From NCBI RefSeq assembly GCF_014201875.1, contig NZ_JACHFL010000004.1, positions 186,001-250,000 of the forward strand: a stretch of DNA of 64,000 bases, given 5' to 3'. Source of the DNA: Deinococcus humi. Its GTDB lineage: Bacteria > Deinococcota > Deinococci > Deinococcales > Deinococcaceae. The position numbers and the translations under genes were made by a program. The notes below the pieces were generated by a model that did not search any database, was not told the origin of the DNA, and saw nothing but the letters and a program-made list of their open reading frames with translations. Of the stretch, positions 8,704 through 19,300 are shown one piece after another; within the stretch, counting starts at the first letter, position 1; every line of letters begins with the position of its first letter.

Positions 8704-9744
8704 TTAATGAAAGCGGTCGATGACCTGGACCCCAGTGCCGCTGAACGAGTCCATCTGGGTCAGCGCGGCCACTGATTCCTCCAGCGTCAGCCGTGCGCCA
8801 ATCAGGCGATCCGGACGCAGCAGTCTGCTCTCGATCATGCCCAGCATCTCCGGGTAGGCGTGTGCGGCCATCCCATGGCTGCCGTAGATCGTCAGTTCCC
8901 TGGCGATCACCGCGTCCATCGGCAGACGCGGACGCCCCTGATCAGCCAGGAGCAGGCCCACCTGCACATGCCGCCCCTGGGTCCGCAGGCACAGGATGGA
9001 GTCAGCACAGGTCTGGGCATGCCCCAGCGCATCCAGCGAGACGTGTGCGCCGCCACCCGTGACCTCGCGAATGGCAGCCACCACGTCCACCTCCCGGCTG
9101 TTGAGGCTGACCTCTGCCCCCAGTTCTGCTGCCCGCCGCAGCTTGTCCGCTCCGATGTCTACCGCGATCACCCGTGCGCCCAGTGCGCGGGCAATCATCA
9201 CCGCCGACAGGCCCACTCCGCCGCAGCCGTGGACGGCCAACCATTCACCGCCCCGCACCCGGCCCTGCTGAACCACCGCGCGGAAGGACGTGGCGAAGCG
9301 GCAGCCCAGGCTGGCTGCCGTCACGAAATCCAGACCATCTGGCAGACGCACCAGATTGCCCTCGGCGTAACGCAGGGCAACATATTGGGCGAACGATCCC
9401 CAGGCCGTGAAGCCCGGCTGGAACTGGTCCCGGCACACCTGTTGGTGCCCGGCCTGACACTGCGGGCAGCGCCCACAGCCCGACACGAAAGGCAACGTCA
9501 CCCGGTCGCCCTCGCGCCAGCGGGTGACGTCCCTGCCGACGGCCACCACGGTACCGGCAATCTCATGACCGGGGACGTGTGGCAGGGCGATATCGGGGTC
9601 ATGTCCCATCCAGCCGTGCCAGTCGCTACGGCACACGCCGGAAGCCTCCACCCGCAGCACCACGCCGTCCGCCTCTGGAGCGGGGTCCGGCACAGTCCGC
9701 ACTTCGGGGCGTATTCCAAATTGCTCATAGACGACGGCTTTCAT
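8704..9744 (-). CDS. Zinc-dependent alcohol dehydrogenase (MDR superfamily)
   Basis: A 346-residue medium-chain dehydrogenase. Catalytic zinc ligands are C38 (SGVCRSD), H60 and E61 (PGHE); the structural zinc site has C90, C93, C96 and C104. NAD(P) is bound by the [11 protein letters not shown] segment. The ATG at 9744 (MKAVVYEQF) is the family start. It lies 52 bp downstream of cydB in the same direction and could be read through from the cyd operon. The substrate is probably a primary or secondary alcohol; not resolvable. Confidence 0.87.
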   Translation of the reverse strand: MKAVVYEQFGIRPEVRTVPDPAPEADGVVLRVEASGVCRSDWHGWMGHDPDIALPHVPGHEIAGTVVAVGRDVTRWREGDRVTLPFVSGCGRCPQCQAGHQQVCRDQFQPGFTAWGSFAQYVALRYAEGNLVRLPDGLDFVTAASLGCRFATSFRAVVQQGRVRGGEWLAVHGCGGVGLSAVMIARALGARVIAVDIGADKLRRAAELGAEVSLNSREVDVVAAIREVTGGGAHVSLDALGHAQTCADSILCLRTQGRHVQVGLLLADQGRPRLPMDAVIARELTIYGSHGMAAHAYPEMLGMIESRLLRPDRLIGARLTLEESVAALTQMDSFSGTGVQVIDRFH

Positions 9745-9796
9745 GGAGGAGAGTTTTGCATGGCCCGCTGGCCTCCTGCCTTCGTTCAGCGGACGG

Positions 9797-10864
9797 TCAG
9801 ACCGGTCCATCCTGACCGTAGACCAGCTTGCCCTCTTCCGCCTCGTCGCGGCCCTGGACGCGCCGCCGGAACACCCAGAAGTTCCAGCCCTGGTACGCGA
9901 TGATCAGCGGCAGGAAAATTCCACAGGCCCAGCTGAGCAGCCGCAGCGTGTAGGGCTCAGAGGCGCTGTTGGCCACAGTAAGGTTGAGGGCGGCGCCCAG
10001 CGTGCTGGGCATCACGTTGGGAAACAGGCTGAGGAAAATGGTGGCCGTGGAAAACACGATGGTCAGGCCCGTGGCGAAGAAGGCCAGACCGTCGCGTTTG
10101 AGGGTCAGGGCCAGCCAGATCAGCCCCAGATTTACGGCAGCCAGTGCAGGAAACAGCCACTGACTCAGACCGAAGGTGCTGAACAGTTCGCGGCCCACGA
10201 AGCCCAGCAGCACAAAACCCAGAACCAGCACGGTGGCGATGGCCCCAAAGGTGAGCGCGGCGCGCCGGGCCTGCCCATGAAGCGCACTGCCCGGTTGCAG
10301 GCGCAGCAGCAGGAACGTCGCCCCGTGCAGCACGAACAGGCTCAGGGTGGTCAGGCCGCCCAGCACGCTGAACAGATCAATGGCATCGCTGACGCTGCCC
10401 GCATAGCGCCCGTCCGCGCCGATCGGCAGGCCGCGCACCATGTTTGCCATGATCATCCCCCACAGGAAGGCTGGCAGGGCATTACACAGAAAGGCGGTCA
10501 CATCCCAGAAAATGCGCCAGCGGCGGTTGTCGATCTCGGCCCGGTACTCGAAGGCCACGCCGCGCCCGATCAATGACAGCAGGATCAACGCGAACATTGG
10601 GTACAGCGCGGTCATGAGGGTGCCGTACCACAGCGGAAAGGCCGAGAAGATGACCCCGGCTCCCAGAATGATCCACACCTCATTGGCCGCCCAGAATGGC
10701 CCCACGGTGCCCAGCATCGTGCGACGATCACGCTCATTCCTGGCCAGGAACGGTTGCAGCATCCCCTCGCCGAAAGTAAAACCGTCCAGAAAGAAGTAGA
10801 TGATGAATGTCAGGCCCACGAGGAAGAACCAGACTGTGGCGAGAATGCTCGGGGCTTCGCTCAC
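9797..10864 (-). CDS. cydB: Cytochrome bd ubiquinol oxidase subunit II
   Basis: A multi-spanning membrane protein of 355 residues that pairs with CydA in the bd oxidase, reducing O2 to water with quinol electrons. The N-terminus [24 protein letters not shown] and the following [16 protein letters not shown] and YNFPLWYG-like [10 protein letters not shown] segments are CydB hallmarks. The GTG start at 10864 overlaps the cydA stop by 4 bp (GTGA). It is the last gene of the cydDCAB operon. I found no cydX-like small ORF after it. Confidence 0.93.
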   Translation of the reverse strand: MSEAPSILATVWFFLVGLTFIIYFFLDGFTFGEGMLQPFLARNERDRRTMLGTVGPFWAANEVWIILGAGVIFSAFPLWYGTLMTALYPMFALILLSLIGRGVAFEYRAEIDNRRWRIFWDVTAFLCNALPAFLWGMIMANMVRGLPIGADGRYAGSVSDAIDLFSVLGGLTTLSLFVLHGATFLLLRLQPGSALHGQARRAALTFGAIATVLVLGFVLLGFVGRELFSTFGLSQWLFPALAAVNLGLIWLALTLKRDGLAFFATGLTIVFSTATIFLSLFPNVMPSTLGAALNLTVANSASEPYTLRLLSWACGIFLPLIIAYQGWNFWVFRRRVQGRDEAEEGKLVYGQDGPV

Positions 10865-12276
10865 GCGCGGCCTCCTTCCGACACGTATTTGGGCGCCGGC
10901 AGCGAGGGCGCTTCCACTTCCGGCTCGTGCATGCCTGCGCGCGCTGTGCGCGTCAGCAGGAAAACGTCCAGACTGATCAAGGTCAGGTACACCACCCAGA
11001 AGGACGCCAGCGACACGAACACCCACAGTGGGTTGAGGTCGCTCACGGCGTCCTGCGTTCGCAGCAGGCCCTGCACGATCCACGGTTGACGGCCCATCTC
11101 GGTGGTGATGAACCCACTGAAGTTGGCGAGGTGTGGGACCAGGGGCATCACCAGCAGCACGGGGTACAGCACGCCGGGATCATCAATCTTGCCGGTGCGC
11201 CAGCGCCAGACGTAGATCAGGCTGACGAGCAGCATGATGGCCCCCATCCCGATCATCACGCGAAAAGCCCAGTACACCGGCCAGACCCAGGGGATGTAGT
11301 TGCCGGGACCGTACCTGGCCTCGTATTCGGCCTGCAACTCCTTGATGCCCTTGGCCTTTTCGGTGAAGTTGTTAAACGCCAGGAAGGAACCCAGATACGG
11401 CAGGCTGATCTCAAACCTGTTTTCCCGCAGGCTGTTGCTGGGGAGGGCCACTAGGCTTTCGGGCATCCCAACGCCCTCGGGGGTCTCCCACAGCGCGCTG
11501 AAGGCGGCGTACTTCATGGGTTGATCGACAATCGCCGTCTGGCCCTGATAGTGCCCGGAGGCCAGGACCCCCACCGAGCCGAGGGCGGCCACCGTCAACG
11601 CCACCTTGAAGCTGCTGCGAAAGGCCTCAGGGTTGTGCCTGCGCCGCAGGTGATAGGCGCTGACCGCCAGCACGAAGAAGGCGGCCACCGTCAGACCGCC
11701 GGTAAAGATGTGCGAGAACCACTGCAGCCCCTTGGGATTGAAGACCACGGCCGAGAAGTCGGTCAGCACGGCGCGGCCACCGCGCAGTTCAAAACCCACC
11801 GGGTTTTGCATCCAGGCATTGGCGATGATAATCCAGTACGCGCTGATCGCCGTGCCAATCGCCACGATCCAGATGCTGGCGAGCGAAGCCCACGCTGGAA
11901 TGCGGTCCTTGCCGAACCACCACAGCCCCAGGAAGGTGCTTTCCAGAAAAAAGGCCATCAGGACCTCCAGCGCGAGCGGCACGCCGAAGATGTTGCCCAC
12001 GAAGGTGGAGAACCCCTGCCAGTTCATGCCGAACTGAAATTCCTGCACGATGCCCGTGACCACGCCCACCGCGAAGTTGATGAAGAACAGATGCCCGAAA
12101 AAGCGCGTCAGGTTCTCCAGTCTGGGATTCTTGCTGCGGTAGGCCATCGTTTGCAGAATGGCGATGATCAGGGCAAAGCCCACCGTGAACGGCACGAAGA
12201 AGTAGTGAAAGATGCTGGTGGTGGCGAACTGGAAACGCGACAGGTCCAGGGTGGACAGTCCAAAAATCTCGTTCAT
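10861..12276 (-). CDS. cydA: Cytochrome bd ubiquinol oxidase subunit I
   Basis: The haem-bearing, quinol-oxidising subunit, 471 residues. The N-terminal [19 protein letters not shown] carries the haem b595 axial His (H24). The quinol loop has [15 protein letters not shown], matching the QPMK...AA...WET signature, and the C-terminal [11 protein letters not shown] is the diagnostic GRQPW motif. The ATG at 12276 has AAGGAAGG in front and overlaps the cydC stop by 4 bp. In the family this oxidase supports growth at low oxygen and under oxidative or nitrosative stress. Confidence 0.95.
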   Translation of the reverse strand: MNEIFGLSTLDLSRFQFATTSIFHYFFVPFTVGFALIIAILQTMAYRSKNPRLENLTRFFGHLFFINFAVGVVTGIVQEFQFGMNWQGFSTFVGNIFGVPLALEVLMAFFLESTFLGLWWFGKDRIPAWASLASIWIVAIGTAISAYWIIIANAWMQNPVGFELRGGRAVLTDFSAVVFNPKGLQWFSHIFTGGLTVAAFFVLAVSAYHLRRRHNPEAFRSSFKVALTVAALGSVGVLASGHYQGQTAIVDQPMKYAAFSALWETPEGVGMPESLVALPSNSLRENRFEISLPYLGSFLAFNNFTEKAKGIKELQAEYEARYGPGNYIPWVWPVYWAFRVMIGMGAIMLLVSLIYVWRWRTGKIDDPGVLYPVLLVMPLVPHLANFSGFITTEMGRQPWIVQGLLRTQDAVSDLNPLWVFVSLASFWVVYLTLISLDVFLLTRTARAGMHEPEVEAPSLPAPKYVSEGGRA

Positions 12277-13895
12277 ACGGCCTTCCTTTGGGAAACGGGG
12301 ACAGTGGGGACGAGGTGGCCGCCGCGCAGGATCAGGTGGCGTTCGGCCAGGGCCAGCGGTGCGGCGCGGTGCGTTACGAGGAGCAGGGCGCGTCCGGCCC
12401 ATTCGCGGGCGATGACAGCCAGGACCTGCGCTTCCAGCGTGGGGTCAAGATGCGCGGTGGGCTCGTCCAGGATCAGCAGGTCGGCGTCCTTGAGCAGAGC
12501 GCGGGCCAGGCTGACGCGGGCGCGCTCGCCCCCGCTGAGCAGCTGTCCGCCCTCCCCCACCCAGGCGTTCAGGTCCAGGTGCTCCAGACCGAGATCATGG
12601 AGGAGAGTCCTCAGCCGCTCGTCCGGGGCGTGATGATCGCCCAGCAACAGGTTCTCACGCAACGTGCCGTCCAACAGTGGGGCCTCTTGCTCATGGATGC
12701 TGAGCCGGGCCCGCAGCTCGGCGGGCGCGAGGCTTCGCAGATCGGCGCCGTTCATCGTCACCCGTCCGCTGTCCGGATCGAGGTCACGCGACAGCAGCCG
12801 CGCCAGGGTGGTCTTGCCGCCGCCGCTGGGGCCGGAGATGGCCAGCGTCTCGCCAGCCTGCAGTTCAAGGTTTACACCGTCCAGCATCGTGCGGCCCGTA
12901 CGACTCACCGAGACCTGTTCAAGATTGATCCTGAACGGTCCGGCTGGAATGGATGCGGGCTGTTGGGGCGCGGTCACGGCGGGCGTCAGCGCCTCCAGCA
13001 CGCGGCGGCGTTCCCCGGCCGCCCCGGCCACCGCGTCTGCCCCCGGCACAGCAGAAAGCGGCGCGGCGGCATCAAACGCAGCGGCGGCGGCCAGCACGAT
13101 GCCGGCCAGCAGAATACCGCTTAGCTCGCCCGTACCCACCAGCCAGGCTCCACGCCACAGCACGCCGGTCACCGCAACGGCAAAGGCCAGTTCCTGCGCC
13201 AACGCCAGCCCGGCGCTCAGGCGGCCCAGTTCGCGGGCAACGTCTTCTGATCCCCACGCGAGTCTCGCCAGTTCCGGGGCGTGGTGGGCGGCTGCATTGT
13301 CCCCTCCCCCTGCAAGGGCGTCCAGCAGGCGGGCGGCGTGTTCGCGCGACACGGCCACGTCCTGGCGGGACAGTGCCGAGACCCGGCCCCGCACCGCCCA
13401 CACGGCCCACACGCTGAGTAACAGGGGCACCACGGCCAGCAGGGCCAGGCCCACGTCCAGCCACACCAGTCCCCCCACCAACAAGGCCAGCACGCCCAGC
13501 AGCGCGGCCAGCGGCAGGCTGACGCGTAGGGTCCGGAACTGGGCGGCGTCTACATCCGTTCCGCCCCGCGACAGCAGATCGCCGCCGCGTTCGCGGGCCA
13601 GCAGATCGCGTCCGAAGCGGGACACGGTATCGAAAAGGCGCAGCCGCAACCCCTCACCCGCCTGCAAAGCAGCCGCGTGTCCGGTCAGGCGCTCGGCGTA
13701 TCTCAGTCCGGCGCGCCCCAGGCCCAGGCCGCGCACCGCCGTCACCAGCAAGGTGAGGCTCAGGAAGTCGGGGGGCCGCAAGGCCGCGCGCGAGATCAGG
13801 ACGCCGGAAGTCGCCGCCAGTCCCACCCCAGCGCAGGCGGCCAGGATGCCCAGCACGACCGGCAGGCGTAGCGGGGTCTGACGGGCAGCGCTCAC
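12273..13895 (-). CDS. cydC: Thiol reductant ABC exporter subunit CydC
   Basis: An ABC half-transporter of 540 residues: N-terminal six-helix membrane domain, C-terminal ATPase with Walker [12 protein letters not shown], signature [13 protein letters not shown] and Walker [12 protein letters not shown]. With CydD it exports glutathione or cysteine to the periplasm for cytochrome bd assembly. The GTG at 13895 overlaps the cydD stop (GTGA), giving [11 protein letters not shown] at the N-terminus; a longer open frame upstream is only a shadow of cydD. The stop overlaps the cydA ATG. Confidence 0.9.
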   Translation of the reverse strand: MSAARQTPLRLPVVLGILAACAGVGLAATSGVLISRAALRPPDFLSLTLLVTAVRGLGLGRAGLRYAERLTGHAAALQAGEGLRLRLFDTVSRFGRDLLARERGGDLLSRGGTDVDAAQFRTLRVSLPLAALLGVLALLVGGLVWLDVGLALLAVVPLLLSVWAVWAVRGRVSALSRQDVAVSREHAARLLDALAGGGDNAAAHHAPELARLAWGSEDVARELGRLSAGLALAQELAFAVAVTGVLWRGAWLVGTGELSGILLAGIVLAAAAAFDAAAPLSAVPGADAVAGAAGERRRVLEALTPAVTAPQQPASIPAGPFRINLEQVSVSRTGRTMLDGVNLELQAGETLAISGPSGGGKTTLARLLSRDLDPDSGRVTMNGADLRSLAPAELRARLSIHEQEAPLLDGTLRENLLLGDHHAPDERLRTLLHDLGLEHLDLNAWVGEGGQLLSGGERARVSLARALLKDADLLILDEPTAHLDPTLEAQVLAVIAREWAGRALLLVTHRAAPLALAERHLILRGGHLVPTVPVSQRKAV

Positions 13896-15532
13896 GCAGC
13901 CACTTCCGGTTCTTGGGCGGGCGTGAGGCAGACGTCCAGCCAGCCCTGGGGCGCGGCGCGATGGGTCGCCAGAATCACTGTGCGGCCCCTGAAGGCCTGC
14001 TCGACGGCACGCATTACCCCGGACTCGCTCTCTGAGTCCAGATGCGCGGTGACCTCGTCCAGCAGGACCAGTCCCGCACCTGACAGCAACGCACGCGCCA
14101 GCGCCAGCCGTGCGGTCTCGCCGCCCGACAGCTGAACGCCGCCTTCGCCCAGCGGGGTCTGCCAGCCTTGCGGCAGGGCGTCCAGAACCGGAATCAGGCC
14201 GACGGCGGCCGCCGCAGCGCGCAATTCTGCCGTCGTCGCCTCTGGTCGCCACAGCCGCAGGTTCTCGGTGACGCTGGCGGCGATCAGGCGCGGATGTTGC
14301 GGCACGAAGGCCACGCGCGCCTGCCACCCGGCGGCGTCCAGCTGGTCCAGCTCAAGGCCATCCACCCGGATGTTCCCTGCGTGCGGCATATGCTTTCGCA
14401 CGGCGTGCAGCAGGGTGGTCTTGCCGCTCCCGCTGGGACCACGCAGGGCGGCCAAGGAGCCCGGTGGCAGTTCCAGACTCAGCGGCACGGTTTCGGTGCC
14501 CACATCAGCGCGGGCCTCGGCAAAAAGCAGGTGTGGGACGCGCGGGCCAGCCTCCACCACGCCCGACGGCGCAACCTGAACGGCCAGCGTTTCCGCCAGT
14601 TGCTCCGCCAGCGGTTCGGCGTCCAGCGCGGCGTGACGGTCCGCGCCAAGTTGCCGGAGCGGGCCGAAAAATTCCGGCACCAGCATCAGGGCCGCCAGGG
14701 TGGGGGCCAACGTCGCCTCGCCGCCGAACAGACGGACGCCAATCCACACGGCGATGAGGGCTGTGGACAGCGTGGCCGCGAAGTCCATCACGAAACCGCT
14801 GAGAAAGGCCACCTTCAGGACCTTCAAGGTGGTTTCGCGGTGCTGCGCGGCGGACTGCCCCAGCACCCCCCGGTACGTGGCCACGGCGCCGAAGGCATGA
14901 AGCGTCGGGAGATTCCGCGTCAGGGTCAGCAACCGCGCCGAGAGGCGGGTGTGCGCTGTCCACTGACTCTGGGTGGCCGCGCGGGTGGCCAGCCCCACCA
15001 GCGCCAGAAACAGCACAGTCAAAGGCCCGGTCAGGAGCAGCAGTCCCGCTGTGGCAGGATCGAGCCAGAAGGTGGCCGCCAGCACCAGCACGAAGGCCAG
15101 CGCCGCGTGAACCGCTCCAGGCAGGTAGCGGGCGTAGTACGGCGTCAGGCGCGGGGCGAGTTCGGCGTCAAGCGCCGCCAGATCGGCCCCACGCCGCTGT
15201 GCCACGGCGACTGGCCCCAGCGCCAGGGCCTGACGGGTCAGCCGTTCGCGCCAGTAGCGGACACTGTGGGCGGCCAGCTGCTGCCCCGCCCATTCACGTC
15301 CGGCCCGGCCCAGCGCCCGCAGCACCAGCAGCGCACCAATGCAGACGAGCGTTCCCGCTCCATGCAAGGTTCCCTCCAGCAACGCTTCCGCCACCACCCG
15401 CGCGATTAGGAGAAAGGCCGCCACCGTCGCGCCCAGCCCCAGCAAACTGAAGCCTGCGCTGAAACCGAGCCGCCGCCTCACTGCTGGGGCTGCCGACAGA
15501 AGCCGCAGGGGGGAGGGGGGGGAGGAGGCCAT
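13892..15532 (-). CDS. cydD: Thiol reductant ABC exporter subunit CydD
   Basis: The partner half-transporter, 546 residues, and first gene of the operon. The membrane domain contains the CydD-type segments [31 protein letters not shown] and [15 protein letters not shown]. The ATPase has Walker [12 protein letters not shown], signature [13 protein letters not shown] and Walker [14 protein letters not shown], with Val in place of the usual Pro. The ATG at 15532 has AGGA 8 nt upstream. Gene order D-C-A-B with three 4-bp overlaps makes the assembly factor and the oxidase one translational unit. Confidence 0.9.
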   Translation of the reverse strand: MASSPPSPLRLLSAAPAVRRRLGFSAGFSLLGLGATVAAFLLIARVVAEALLEGTLHGAGTLVCIGALLVLRALGRAGREWAGQQLAAHSVRYWRERLTRQALALGPVAVAQRRGADLAALDAELAPRLTPYYARYLPGAVHAALAFVLVLAATFWLDPATAGLLLLTGPLTVLFLALVGLATRAATQSQWTAHTRLSARLLTLTRNLPTLHAFGAVATYRGVLGQSAAQHRETTLKVLKVAFLSGFVMDFAATLSTALIAVWIGVRLFGGEATLAPTLAALMLVPEFFGPLRQLGADRHAALDAEPLAEQLAETLAVQVAPSGVVEAGPRVPHLLFAEARADVGTETVPLSLELPPGSLAALRGPSGSGKTTLLHAVRKHMPHAGNIRVDGLELDQLDAAGWQARVAFVPQHPRLIAASVTENLRLWRPEATTAELRAAAAAVGLIPVLDALPQGWQTPLGEGGVQLSGGETARLALARALLSGAGLVLLDEVTAHLDSESESGVMRAVEQAFRGRTVILATHRAAPQGWLDVCLTPAQEPEVAA

Positions 15533-15724
15533 ATGCCAATCCTGCCGCCGACGGCGTAAAGTCTCAAGTGCGGGCGTCCCCTCTTGGGGTCACGCTTCCT
15601 TCAGCGTTGTCTGGCCCAGCAGAGCCATGCGGCGGCCTGGCGAAGGAAGGCTGAAGGTCCAGTTCTGATGGTTGTTCTGAATCCTGTGCCGAGCAGTCTC
15701 TGGGAAACACAGCTGAGCCGGCCC

Positions 15725-16351
15725 TCACCGTTTCAAGGCGCCCTGCCAGCCCCGTGCCCGGACCAGCTTCGCGGCCCGGACGGTGGCCTCGCGGTAAGCG
15801 GTACTCAGGCGGCCCGGATCGCGGCTCAGAAGTTCGGCGTCCAGGCGGGCATCCGGCATGCCTTCCAGTCCCGTCGGCGTGCGTGGGTCCGCTCTGCCCT
15901 CGCCGCTGAAGGTGCGGGCCAGTCCCTCGGCCAGCCAGCGTGGGATGCCGGGGGGCTGCGCCGTGTGGAACGCCTCGTGTCGGACGGTGGTGGGCAACAG
16001 GCCACGCTCGGCCAGGGCTGAGAGCCGCTGCGTACGAATCACGGCCCCCCGTGTGCTGGCCGCGATATTGGCAGGCTCCCCGGTACGGGCGGCGAAGTCC
16101 GCCGCGTTGCCCGCCGCCTCGATCCGTACATTTGCCGGCAGCTCCAGGCCCAGCCCCTTCAGGTCACGCGCCGCCGCGTCCCAGGCTTCGTAGACCGCTC
16201 CGAGTTGCTGGCGATCACGCGGGTCCGCGAAGATCACGCTCAGCCTGCCGTGTTGGACCTCAAAGGCGTGGGCGCCGGGGGGTAGGAGCATCAGCCATAA
16301 GAACGCCCCGCCAGCATGCTGGAGAAGCGCCCTCCTCGACAGTTTCTTCAC
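15725..16351 (-). CDS. Tat-type exported HExxH (peptidase MA-like) protein
   Basis: A protein of about 208 residues from the GTG at 16351. The N-terminus VKKLSRRALLQHAGGAFLWLMLL is a twin-arginine-like signal, ending in an AHA cleavage site. The mature part has HEAFHTAQ and, after 7 residues, RWLAEGLA, the HExxH...E layout of peptidase MA-like gluzincins. Length is short for a full protease, so it may be minimal or inactive. It starts 10 bp after the alpha-2-macroglobulin stop, in the same direction, so the two are probably co-transcribed. Confidence 0.65.
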   Translation of the reverse strand: MKKLSRRALLQHAGGAFLWLMLLPPGAHAFEVQHGRLSVIFADPRDRQQLGAVYEAWDAAARDLKGLGLELPANVRIEAAGNAADFAARTGEPANIAASTRGAVIRTQRLSALAERGLLPTTVRHEAFHTAQPPGIPRWLAEGLARTFSGEGRADPRTPTGLEGMPDARLDAELLSRDPGRLSTAYREATVRAAKLVRARGWQGALKR

Positions 16352-16361
16352 CCCTTTCCCC

Positions 16362-19300
16362 TCACTGCCCCCGGTCCCGCACCGTGAACGTCGTCGCCGG
16401 GGCGTAGCCCTCCACTTCCGGGTCATACATCAAGAAGGCGTGGGTGGGCAGGGCCGTGAAGGTACCGGGGGTCTGGGCGCGCAGCAGGTAGGTCATCTTC
16501 CGCTCGCCCTTCAGGTAGTCGGCGTACAAGTCCACACGGTCATCGAGAAGGTCACGGCCCGCGTACCAATAGTTCCAGCTTTCCCAGCCGTATTCGTCGG
16601 GATCTTGCAGGCCCGCGATGCTCAGGCTGCGTTCGTCCAGCGCCTTCATGCCCGCCGGAATGGGATCGCTGACGATCAGGTAACGGGCCGCCTGGCCCAC
16701 CGGCTGCACGCTGAGGGTCACCAGGATCAGGTCGCCCACCGTGACGGGCTGCATCTGCCCGCCCTTCAGAAGTGGCACGCGGCGGTAGGTGTAACGCTTG
16801 TTCCTGGCGTCCCAGACCGGCTCCAGGCGCTGGTACTGGCGGCTCAGGCGAACGCCCCGGCTGGCGTCACCCCTGAGTTCGGCGGGTTCGCGGCTGTAGT
16901 GGAGCTGGGTGCTGAAGGTCAGCCCCGCAGGGGCGCCCCGCAACGTCACGGTGTGCGGGCCGGGCTTCAGGGTGCGAGCATCAATCTTGAGGGTGGCCGC
17001 TTCCTGGCCGCCCAGGGTGGCCTGCCCGGCAGCCTTCCCGTCCAGCAGGGCGCTCACGTCGCCGCCCACCCCTTTCGCGGGTTTGAGGGCCAGCGCCGCG
17101 ATGATTACGTTGGTGGTGTCCTGGGTGGACAGCCATTTCGGGCCGCGCCGGTTGGACAGCAGCCACTGCGAGACGCCAGAGATCAGGGCGCTGTTCGGTT
17201 CCAGGGTGGCGACGGCTTCGAGCGCCCTGGCCGTGACCTGAATGCTGTTGTCATCCCAGAAGTTGGACCACGAGTCGCCGCCATCCCGTCTGGGTGTTTC
17301 CCAGTGCAGCAGAGCGCCACCCTGCGTGCCCATTCGCCGGGCTTTCAGGCGGTCCAGCACGTCGCGGGCGGCCTGGCGCTGCCCGGTCCGATTCAGAGCC
17401 AGCGCCGTTTCGGCCAGCGCGTAGGGTTCCAGATCCTTGCGGCGCGCGAAGGAGGCCAGCTGTCCCTGATCCACTTTCCCGGCGTCAGCCAGGGCACGGT
17501 AGGCGCTGGCGCGCTCGGCCTGCCTGCCCTTCGGATTGGGCACGTTCCTGGCGAGGTACTGCAGGCCGCTGTACAGCATGTTGTTGTTGACCTTGACGCC
17601 CAGCCGCTTGGCGCGCAGCAGGCCCTCCACCACGTAGGCGCTCATCTCCAGCGTGCTGTCGTCGTACTGCCAGAAGTTCCAGCCGCCGTCCTCGTGCTGG
17701 AACAGCTCCAATCTGGCCAGCCCCGCGCTGACAATGTCGGGCAGGTCCCCCGCCACACCCTGCGGCAGGGCGGCGCTGCCCAGATTTTCCTGCGCCAGCA
17801 GAGCGGGCAGAAAGCGGCTCATGGTCTGCTCGGTGCAGCCGTAGGGATAGCCCACCAGATACTCCAGCGCGGGGGCAACGGCGGACAGCAGCGACGGCGT
17901 GAGACTCACGCTCAGGTCCAGCGTTCCCAGATTGGCGTCGCTGGGAACGTTGAACCTGACGCTGGGGCTGGACGCGCTGCCCACGGCGGTCTGCGTGACC
18001 TCGTAACCCCTGGCTTTGACCGGGAGCGGAAGCTTGAGGGCGTCATTGCCCGAGCCGGTGCGGGCGGTGAAGGTCACGTTCGCCGTGCCGACCTGGCCCG
18101 CCCGAACCTGCAAGTCGGTGCGGACACGCCCATTTGCGGCCACGTTCAGCGGCGTGCCGCCCGCTTTCAGGGCCGCCCCGCCCAGCGGGCTCAGCCCATT
18201 GAGGACCGCGCTGGCCGTCCCGGTCACCGGGCGGTTCAGCGTGTTGTTCACGATGCCCGAGAGCGTCACCGTATCGCCGCGGACCAGGAAGGTGGGCAGG
18301 CTCAGGCGGGCGATCACGTCCCTGGTGGTCATGGTGGTGGCAACGGCCTGTCCAAAGCGCGGCAACCCCGTCTGGGCACGGGCGGTGGCCACCCAGGTGG
18401 TGAGGTTGTCGGGGAACCTGACTGAGACCTCGGCGTGGCCCTGCGCGTCGGTCAGAAGCCTGGGCAGCCACAGAATGGTGTCCTTGAAGTCCTGACGTGG
18501 CGTGATCGGGTCGGCGCTGGCGGCGTCAGCGGCCTTCGATTGCTTGTCCTGCGCGAAGGCGGGCCTGGATTCCATCGGTCTGGGGGCGGAGGCCACATCG
18601 CCCACCTGCGAGAAGGAGAAGTTGAGGCTGGAATCGGTCCCCACCGCGTTGCTGCGCGGCGAGTCGAAGACCTGGGACAATGGGGTGGAAGTGTCACGCT
18701 GCACCAGATAGATGGCCTGGTCCACCACGGCCAGCGCCACTTCCCCCGCCACGCCCTGGCCATCGGCGGTCTGCAGGTCCACGCTGAGTTTGCCGGTGTC
18801 GCCCGGCGCGTAGCGGGCCTTTTCCGGCGTGACCCTGACCGTCAGGGCCGCGCCCACACGGGGAACCTTCACGCGGGCGTCGTTGCTATAGAACTGGCCG
18901 TCACTGAGGGTGGCCGCCGCGACATAAATGTTGGGAGACATGTCCGCCGTCACCGGGAAGCGGTATGTCAGCACCGCACCCGTGCCGCGCAGCACCACAG
19001 AGTTGCGTAGTCTGTCACCCTCCAGCGTCACCAGCACCGGTGCCCCGGGCCTGGGATTGCCCACCAGCACAGTGGCGGTGTCGCCGGGAGCGTAGCTCTT
19101 GCGGTCCAGTTGCACGGTCAGGTCGCGGTAGTTCCAGCCGTAGTCCTCGCCGGGCTTGAGCACCCAGACGAAATTCTCGAAGGTACTCGTGCGGCCCTGC
19201 GCGTCCTTAACTGTGGCTCGCACCAGGTACCCGCCCCCGCGTGGGGTGGATAGGGTGGTGCTGGCCGTGCCCGCCGCGCCCGTCCGCACCTGGGAGTGAG

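Noticed and set aside
10865..11083. N-terminal extension of cydB in the open frame up to 11083
   Set aside because: It lies inside cydA; the GTGA overlap at 10861-10864 fits the rest of the operon.
13896..14327. N-terminal extension of cydC in the open frame up to 14327
   Set aside because: It lies inside cydD in another frame and encodes no transporter helix; GTG at 13895 gives the family N-terminus.
16440..18425. 661-codon open frame on the plus strand
   Set aside because: Antisense to the alpha-2-macroglobulin gene, whose thioester and repeat domains are unmistakable.
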